A stretch of 10,047 nucleotides of DNA from Acidobacteriota bacterium (GTDB lineage: Bacteria > Acidobacteriota > Terriglobia > UBA7540), in NCBI GenBank assembly GCA_021784615.1, contig JAJYHU010000159.1, positions 1 through 10,047 of the forward strand, in the 5' to 3' direction. Both the position numbers and the translations under genes were made by a program. The notes beneath the pieces are model-generated. The model saw only the letters and a program-made list of their open reading frames with translations. It made no database searches and had not been told where the DNA came from. Positions 5,313 to 10,047 of this stretch are shown piece after piece. How positions within the stretch are numbered: position 1 is the first letter of the stretch; each line of letters begins with the position of its first letter.

Positions 5313-6920
5313 TTAGAGATGTCCCAGCTTTCGTTGCCTCTTGATGTAATCCGCCGCACGCATGGACAACGCCATGATGGTGAGGGTCGGATTCTTCTCG
5401 CTCGTCGCCGTAAAGGTGCTTCCATCGGTTACAAACAGGTTCTTTACATCGCGGGACTGGCAATAGGCGTTCAGGACGGAAGTCTTGGGATTCTTGCCCA
5501 TGCGAATGGTTCCCACAGCGTGGCTGGCGAAACCGCGCGGACCCGTCCCAAAATCGGGGTAGACGGTTCCTTTCATCCTGGAGGCGATCTCGAGCATGCT
5601 CTGTTTTTGGGCTCTCCACATCGCATAGTCGTTGGGGACAAAGCGATAGTGGACGACCGGGATGGGGATTCCGTACCGGTCCTTCTGGTTCGGATCGACC
5701 GTGACGTAGTTGGCGGGCGCCGAGACGGTTTTACCGAACGCCGCCATCTGCAAAAAACCGGGCTGCATCTTTCTCACCTGCGCTTTGAAAGCCGCTCCAT
5801 AGCCGTGCAAATGGTGAGCCTGGGAGGGAAACATGTAGGATGCAAAATTCACCTGGATTCCCCAGCCGCCGGCATAATCGGCCTTGCCGGAAAGCTGATT
5901 ATAGCGGGGAATATAAACGTGGTCGGTGGCTCCATCCTGGTTTGTGGGCGGCGTGCCCTCAAGCTCCTTGAGATACATCTCAACTCCCGTAACCTGGTGG
6001 CCGTGCAGATATCGGCCCACCACCCCGTTCGAGTTGCCCAGGCCGTTCGGATGGCGCGGCGAACGCGAATTCAGCAGCAAGCGCGCGGATTCCACCGTGG
6101 CGCAGCACACCACAATCACTTTTGCCCTCACTTCCTCTTCCTGCTTGGTGAGCCGGTCCACAATAGAGACGCCCCGCGCTTTCCCTTCCTGATCCACCAG
6201 GATTTCCCGCGCGATCGAGTTCTGGCGCAAGGTAAAGTTTCCAGTGGCCCGAGCCTTGGGCAGCATGCAATCGGGCGTGGTAAAAACCGAAGATACGTCG
6301 CAGCCGTCCATGCAGTGGCCGCAATAGTGGCAGGGCGGCCGGTTGTCATATGGGACGGTCAGCACCGCTTTTCGAACCGAGATCAGAGGAATGCCCATTG
6401 TCCGGGTGGCGCGCCCCAGAATGTGTTCACTGCACCGCCAGGGAATGGGAGGAAGATAATGGGTGCCGCCCGGCAGAATCTCCAGGTGGTCGTTGCGGCC
6501 GCACACGCCGATGAGCTTTTCAACGCGGTCGTAATAGGGCGCAATTTCTTCGTAGGTGATCGGCCAGTCTTCCTCAAGGCCTTCAAGCGACCGCCCGCGA
6601 AAATCCTGCGGCGCATAGCGAAGCGTTACGGCATTCCAATGGAGGCTGCGTCCGCCAAGCACGCGGATGCGGTCCACCCCGACCTGGTCGCTGGATCGAT
6701 AGATGACTTTGGAGATGTCTTTCGGATAAAAGAGCGCCTGTTTTTCTCCGCGCAACCCGCGGTAAGGCAGCTCGTAGGGCCATTTGTGCGAGAGGTAAGG
6801 AGGATCAACTTCCTGTCCCGCTTCCAGCATGATGACTTTGGCGCCGCCTTCACAAAGCTCCTTGGCCATCGTGCCTCCCGCCGGGCCCGATCCAATTACG
6901 CATACGTCATAATTTGTCAT
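5313..6920 (-). CDS. GMC family FAD-dependent sugar/alcohol dehydrogenase (catalytic subunit)
   Basis: This is a 535-residue flavoprotein. The N-terminus YDVCVIGSGPAGGTMAKEL (4-22) is a Rossmann FAD site with GSGPAG at 10-15, and Glu33 in LEAG binds the ribose. VLGGRSLHWNAVTLRY (87-102) is the GMC FAD-contact motif. CHYCGHCMDGC (197-207) is a four-Cys cluster at the place where FAD-dependent gluconate/glucose dehydrogenase subunits hold an iron-sulphur cluster. The C-terminal GMC domain shows SHAVGTIRMG (466-475) with the catalytic His467, and VTDGSTF (498-504) followed by KNPTLTIMAL (509-518) with the catalytic Asn510. It has no signal peptide, so export probably depends on the Tat signal of the subunit-3 protein encoded downstream. 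It likely oxidises a sugar, sugar acid or glycoside in the periplasm; glucoside 3-dehydrogenase and gluconate dehydrogenase are the nearest functional models. Electron acceptor: no cytochrome c gene lies alongside it. Confidence 0.93.
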   Translation of the reverse strand: MTNYDVCVIGSGPAGGTMAKELCEGGAKVIMLEAGQEVDPPYLSHKWPYELPYRGLRGEKQALFYPKDISKVIYRSSDQVGVDRIRVLGGRSLHWNAVTLRYAPQDFRGRSLEGLEEDWPITYEEIAPYYDRVEKLIGVCGRNDHLEILPGGTHYLPPIPWRCSEHILGRATRTMGIPLISVRKAVLTVPYDNRPPCHYCGHCMDGCDVSSVFTTPDCMLPKARATGNFTLRQNSIAREILVDQEGKARGVSIVDRLTKQEEEVRAKVIVVCCATVESARLLLNSRSPRHPNGLGNSNGVVGRYLHGHQVTGVEMYLKELEGTPPTNQDGATDHVYIPRYNQLSGKADYAGGWGIQVNFASYMFPSQAHHLHGYGAAFKAQVRKMQPGFLQMAAFGKTVSAPANYVTVDPNQKDRYGIPIPVVHYRFVPNDYAMWRAQKQSMLEIASRMKGTVYPDFGTGPRGFASHAVGTIRMGKNPKTSVLNAYCQSRDVKNLFVTDGSTFTATSEKNPTLTIMALSMRAADYIKRQRKLGHL

Positions 6921-6945
6921 AAGATGCCCTGACTGCCTGTCCTTG

Positions 6946-6962
6946 ATTGCCGTGGAGGCAAT
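6946..6962 (-). promoter_or_regulatory. Small inverted repeat in the operon leader
   Basis: ATTGCC (6946-6951) and GGCAAT (6957-6962) form a 6-bp inverted repeat with a 5-nt loop, between the putative -10 and the GMC start codon. It could be an operator half-site pair or a leader hairpin; nothing further can be shown. Confidence 0.3.
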
Positions 6963-6965
6963 GGC

Positions 6966-6994
6966 AGGCTAACACCCAGGCGCGGAACTGTCAA
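6966..6994 (-). promoter_or_regulatory. Putative promoter of the sugar-oxidation operon
   Basis: A consensus -35 TTGACA (6994 to 6989 on the minus strand) is 17 nt from TAGCCT (6971 to 6966), which is preceded by TGT, giving an extended -10 context. The leader to the GMC ATG would be about 40 nt. The -35 lies 8 bp from the edge of the insertion-sequence remnant that begins at 7003. Confidence 0.4.
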
Positions 6995-7021
6995 TCTCTG
7001 AAGGGACATTGTCAAAGCTCT

Positions 7022-7059
7022 TTAGAAATGTCCCCTTGCTTACCTCATTAGAAGTGTCC
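7022..7059 (+). repeat. Tandem 12-bp terminal repeats of the IS remnant
   Basis: TTAGAAATGTCC (7022-7033) and TTAGAAGTGTCC (7048-7059) differ at one base and are offset by 26 bp. Together with the inverted GGGACATT at 7003-7010 they resemble multiple transposase-binding sites at an IS end. Confidence 0.6.
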
Positions 7060-7165
7060 TCTTTTTGTCGCAGTTGTTTTTTCTCTCTTGCTTGGGTTTT
7101 TGGGTTTCTGTTTTTCTCGCGGGCCCGGCCCGGAGCGCAGCCCTGCGAGCCCGCAGGGCGAGCGT

Positions 7166-7522
7166 TTAGGGCGCAGCGGAGGGCAAGTCCCACGACCGTG
7201 GCTGCCCGGCCCCAGCCTGCGTTTTCCTGGCCATCTGCCTCCACGCCGCCTCTCGCCAAGGATGATCGGCCGGCGGCACCCACTTCGGCTTCGCAGTCTT
7301 CCCAACGGCGGTGCTTCTCTTCTCCTGAGTGATCGGCCTGGCCGGCGCCGCAATCTCCTGCCACCGCACCGCGTGGCCGCGATATTCGATCGTCACCCGA
7401 CCGTCCGGCCCTTCGCAAATCCGCACCTTCCCCCGCGCCGGCGCGTAGTTCTCACTCCGGGGCTCGAGCTGGAAGTAACGGTTCCCGTATCGCGCCACCC
7501 AGTCCTGGCTGATCGTGCGCTC
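7166..7522 (-). pseudogene. C-terminal fragment of an integrase-core (ISNCY-like) transposase
   Basis: The frame reads ERTISQDWVARYGNRYFQLE, then PARGKVRICEGPDGRVTIEY, RGHAVRWQEI, and later PADHPWREAAW. This matches the C-terminal beta-domain that follows the DDE integrase core in ISNCY-type transposases (pattern DW-x-VRY-x-NR-x-FQL ... V-x-V-x-E-x-DG-x-(I/V)-x-I). Only 118 codons remain; a TAG at 7523-7525 closes the frame upstream, and the DDE core is absent. It is thus a 5'-truncated, non-functional gene ending at 7166. A GTG at 7496-7498 could formally start translation, but that would leave only the accessory domain. Confidence 0.7.
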
Positions 7523-7581
7523 CTAGGGCAACTAAACAGTCATGGTTACGCCTGGCGGGGGTCGCTGTTTTTTGCTCGCTC

Positions 7582-9933
7582 TTGGCCGGCTGCGGAGGCA
7601 GCGGAGGTTCCACCAGCGGCGGCGCAGGCGGCGGCAGCGGAGGCTCGCAACCTCCTCCGGTGGCGCTTGCAGACCCTTTTCACTTTGTTGGCGGGTGCCT
7701 GGTTCACGGCTTCTCTGATGAATCGCGTCAACTTCTTTTTGCGACCAATCCATGTCTTAACGAACTGGATGTCATCTCTGCGCAGGATTTTTCCGTCAAA
7801 GCCCGCCTGCCGGTTCCCCAACCCTGGGGCATCGATCAGATGGCGGACGGAAACACACTGGTGATCGGCACGCAGGCCCAGGAACTTGTCACTGTGAATG
7901 AGAACACTCTGGCTGTCACGCTGCATCCCGATTCGGCTATGGGCACTGGCACTGAGGTCAGCTTGTTCTTCCCCAACGTCGTCGCAATGGCGAATGGGAA
8001 GGTGCTGATGATCGCTGCCGAACAAGGAGTGGAATCCAACGACAACCTCGACGGCGGCCAGTTTATCTATGAGTGGGACTCCAATACCAATACCTTCACT
8101 CAGCTTGAGCCGAACGGGGCAACACAGTGTCCTCAATGCTGGGAGACGGACAGCCTAGCCCGCAGCGCCGACCACAAATGGGCCGTGTTCTCAGGCGATC
8201 AGTTTTATCTTTATAGCTCGGACACTGACAGCCTTACGTCAGCGCCGGTCGGGGCTGTAAATCCGCCGAGCGATGAGTACGGAATTCGGGGATATGCAAT
8301 CAACGCAGACGGGTCGGAGATAGCGGTGGCTTCCGCTGGCCAGGTTACTTTCCTGAATAATTCCCTGGCGGTTCTGGCGACGACGCCGATTCCTTATGCC
8401 TTCCAAACCGCCCGAACAACCGTCCAGTTCAGTCCTGACGGGTCGAAGCTATACCTTCAATATGCCTTGCCCCTTACAATCGAGGAGGTTGATGCGAACA
8501 GTTACAAGGCGCTTGGCTACCTGTCAGGCGATGCGCTCCCAGGTGGCGATAATCTGCAACGACTTCTCGCGACTGATTCCGCGGGCCAAGCCTTTGTGGG
8601 GATCGATGGCGGCTTGCGCCTTGTGAACCTCACTCAGCAGCCTGTTTCAAATCCAAGTCTTAATGTGCCGCAAGCTCCCGGTTGCCCTTCGCTTGACGCT
8701 ATTCTGCCGCTCGGCCAGTCTCAACAGCAATTATTGATGAACGTACCCAACGACATCAGCATCTACGTCGGCGGACGACCCGCCCAGCTGCTCAATGGAG
8801 GGACATCGATCAGTATCCCCGCCTCCTCCGTCCCCGGCCCGGCAGATGTCGAATGCGTCGACACAGATGGGGATACAGAAGTGGTTGTCGACGGGGTTTC
8901 TTATGGAGTTGATCCTCTGGGGCTTAGCGCGACTCTGCTGCCTCCTGATAGCAATCCGTTTGCCTATCTCTTCGGTTTCGGCTTTTACTCAAGTTCCCAA
9001 CTCTCCAACACGACGGACCCGTCATTTGAAGGATCCGTTCTCCTGGGCGGCAAGTCCGCTTTCAACGCCTTCACGCTTGGCCCTGTCTGGGATGGCACGA
9101 CTCTTGAAGGTACGGCGTTTCAGGTTCCGGGCGGTTCGCCTGGCGAGTCGGCCGATGTCACCATCACAAGCGCCTTCGGAACAGGCTATCTGAGTTCGGC
9201 GGCGACTTATTATGACTCGCCGACAATTATTCCCACATCCGGCATATTGCAACTTCTTTATGACCCCCACCGGAGCGTTCTCTACGCTCTCGCGGCAAAC
9301 GAGGTGGAGGTCCTGGATGCGAATACCCTGTCATGGCAATCGCCGATGGTCTTCCCAACGAACTTTACTGCGACGAGCGGTTCATCTTCCATGGCGTTGA
9401 GTCCGGATGGCTCAAAACTTGTCGTCTCCAACTTAATCGTGGATACGGTCGGTATTGCGGAAGGCACCCGGTTGCTCGTCCTGGACCCATACAACGTTTC
9501 TTCACCGTCCGTGTTTTCGTTTATATCGGGGCAGCCGGATGGCTCGATTGCTGTCACCAATTCCAACACTGTGATTCTTGCCGGACCGGGCCCACTCGTA
9601 TTCAACCTCTCGAGCGGCACGGTTTCTCCTCTAACTCTCACTGGAGGTTTCCTGGGCGTGAGCGTCGTAAGAGCTTCCGCAGATGGATCCCGCGTCTACG
9701 GCGCCCTCTTTGACACTAATACAGGCACGGTCTATTCGATCGACCCTTCCACAAACGCCGTGCAATCGGAACGTTTCGATTACCTGTTCTGGAGCGACTT
9801 GGCCGTTTCCCCGGACGGTAGCCAGTTCGCTGCGGTTGCTGAGGGACCCGGCGTTGCCGGTGACGCGGTTGGCTTTTTTGATTCTGCCCTGCAATACCTT
9901 AATACCAATCCCTATCCCGATGTAAGCGGGTAG
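7582..9933 (+). CDS. Beta-propeller/IPT-like lipoprotein, apparently clipped at both ends
   Basis: From the TTG at 7582 the frame is 783 residues. The lipobox LLAGC with the lipidated Cys at residue 4 is followed by a Gly/Ser linker (5-22), so the mature protein should be a lipoprotein outside the inner membrane. The hydrophobic signal region lies upstream in the same frame (KQSWLRLAGVAVFCSLLAGC, from 7534), but no ATG, GTG or TTG occurs between the stop at 7510 and 7582. Residues about 30-350 and 550-780 have propeller-blade repeats: SPDGSKLYLQY (284-294), SPDGSKLVVSN (607-617), SADGSRVYGAL (699-709) and SPDGSQFAAVA (743-753). The middle (about 380-545) resembles IPT/TIG Ig-like domains, ending in ADVTITSAFGTGYLSSAATY (524-543). 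No enzyme motif is seen; a surface binding or scaffold role is only a guess. The stop TAG forms part of the next repeat element, so the C-terminus may be truncated. It could be a pseudogene. Confidence 0.75.
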   Translation: MAGCGGSGGSTSGGAGGGSGGSQPPPVALADPFHFVGGCLVHGFSDESRQLLFATNPCLNELDVISAQDFSVKARLPVPQPWGIDQMADGNTLVIGTQAQELVTVNENTLAVTLHPDSAMGTGTEVSLFFPNVVAMANGKVLMIAAEQGVESNDNLDGGQFIYEWDSNTNTFTQLEPNGATQCPQCWETDSLARSADHKWAVFSGDQFYLYSSDTDSLTSAPVGAVNPPSDEYGIRGYAINADGSEIAVASAGQVTFLNNSLAVLATTPIPYAFQTARTTVQFSPDGSKLYLQYALPLTIEEVDANSYKALGYLSGDALPGGDNLQRLLATDSAGQAFVGIDGGLRLVNLTQQPVSNPSLNVPQAPGCPSLDAILPLGQSQQQLLMNVPNDISIYVGGRPAQLLNGGTSISIPASSVPGPADVECVDTDGDTEVVVDGVSYGVDPLGLSATLLPPDSNPFAYLFGFGFYSSSQLSNTTDPSFEGSVLLGGKSAFNAFTLGPVWDGTTLEGTAFQVPGGSPGESADVTITSAFGTGYLSSAATYYDSPTIIPTSGILQLLYDPHRSVLYALAANEVEVLDANTLSWQSPMVFPTNFTATSGSSSMALSPDGSKLVVSNLIVDTVGIAEGTRLLVLDPYNVSSPSVFSFISGQPDGSIAVTNSNTVILAGPGPLVFNLSSGTVSPLTLTGGFLGVSVVRASADGSRVYGALFDTNTGTVYSIDPSTNAVQSERFDYLFWSDLAVSPDGSQFAAVAEGPGVAGDAVGFFDSALQYLNTNPYPDVSG

Positions 9934-9963
9934 CCACAGTCAGTGCTTTTCTGATGACTGTGG
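9930..9963 (+). repeat. REP-like element: GTAG plus 9-bp hairpin before the RAYT gene
   Basis: GTAG (9930-9933) is directly followed by CCACAGTCA (9934-9942), a 12-nt loop and the perfect complement TGACTGTGG (9955-9963). GTAG at the stem foot next to a RAYT gene is the usual arrangement of the REP sequences recognised by that transposase. The TAG of GTAG is also the stop codon of the propeller gene. There is no T-run after the stem, which argues against a plain terminator. Confidence 0.6.
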
Positions 9964-9986
9964 GCTTGTGGGGTATGGTTTGGGGG

Positions 9987-10047
9987 ATGTCGAATATTCA
10001 CCGGCTGCGCACCACGGACCGGATTTTCTTTGTGAGCGTCAATTTGC
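9987..10047 (+). CDS. REP-associated tyrosine transposase (RAYT, Y1/IS200-like), N-terminus only
   Basis: The frame MSNIHRLRTTDRIFFVSVNL runs off the window end after 20 codons. The pattern of a short basic lead, then (T/S)D-RI-(F/Y)-F-(V/I)-(S/T)-VNL, is the N-terminal strand of Y1 (HUH) transposase-like RAYT proteins, single-strand nucleases that act on REP hairpins. The catalytic HUH and Tyr motifs lie beyond the window and cannot be checked. ATG 9987 has a G-rich GGGGG immediately upstream. An in-frame ATG at 9975 and a TTG at 9966 are alternative starts. The adjacent GTAG hairpin strengthens the call. Confidence 0.65.
   Translation, partial: MSNIHRLRTTDRIFFVSVNL

Larger units (their letters stand above)
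7003..7525 (-). mobile_element. Degraded insertion-sequence remnant (one terminal end plus transposase 3' part)
   Basis: The low-coordinate end carries IS-type terminal repeats: GGGACATT (7003-7010), its inverted copy AATGTCCC (7027-7034), and a second copy of the adjacent motif at 7048-7059. Inward of this, the minus strand encodes the C-terminal part of a transposase that breaks off at about 7522. The N-terminal catalytic part and the opposite terminal repeat are missing; the sequence switches directly to the lipoprotein signal peptide frame at about 7525-7531. The remnant is therefore immobile by itself. The exact high-coordinate border is an estimate from where the transposase similarity and the lipoprotein frame meet. 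Confidence 0.6.

Noticed and set aside
5229..6932. 567-codon open frame on the plus strand opposite the GMC gene
   Set aside because: It mirrors the GMC coding sequence, has His/Arg/Gly-rich composition typical of antisense translation and no recognisable domain.
6969..7418. 149-codon minus-strand frame over the IS remnant
   Set aside because: It overlaps the transposase-like frame in another phase, and only that other frame shows transposase C-terminal motifs.
7088..7864. 258-codon plus-strand frame spanning the IS remnant and the lipoprotein signal region
   Set aside because: It crosses a junction between two unrelated segments in a frame matching neither, and has a Pro/Arg-rich composition typical of a shadow.

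Overview
The window comes from a GC-rich bacterial chromosome. Acidobacteriota is the best guess: the gluconate-dehydrogenase-like cluster, the periplasmic TIM-barrel 'isomerase' with a Tat signal, the propeller/IPT-type lipoprotein and the RAYT transposase are a typical mix for that phylum. This is inferred from protein character only. No rRNA, tRNA or CRISPR array is visible.

Left part (1-903): no intact gene. A decayed C-terminal piece of a DUF1295/ICMT-like membrane methyltransferase lies at 315-716, followed by an AT-rich patch and a hairpin beyond the glgC stop. Middle left (904-3514): two intact, divergent housekeeping genes share a 283-bp intergenic region that holds a plausible promoter for each. 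They are glgC (ADP-glucose pyrophosphorylase, glycogen synthesis, minus strand) and a dNTP triphosphohydrolase of the dgt family (plus strand). The 247 bp between dgt and the convergent next operon are packed with four palindromic elements, one of which can act as a terminator for the minus-strand operon.

Centre (3762-6920, minus strand): a three-gene operon. In transcription order it encodes a GMC-type FAD oxidoreductase with a cysteine cluster, a Tat-signal gluconate-2-dehydrogenase subunit-3 homologue, and a Tat-signal xylose-isomerase-like TIM-barrel protein with all metal ligands. Together they look like a periplasmic sugar or glycoside oxidation module: GMC subunit plus escort subunit oxidise the sugar, and the TIM-barrel enzyme isomerises, epimerises or cleaves the keto-sugar. 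No cytochrome c subunit is encoded next to them.

Right part (7003-10047): an accessory region. The remnant of an insertion sequence (terminal repeats plus only the C-terminal 118 residues of a transposase) abuts a large beta-propeller/IPT-like lipoprotein gene. Near its 5' end that gene reads in frame through a good signal peptide but has no usable start codon. Its stop codon TAG is part of a GTAG-plus-hairpin (REP-like) element directly in front of a RAYT (Y1/IS200-like) transposase gene that runs off the window. The lipoprotein gene therefore seems clipped at both ends by mobile-element junctions.
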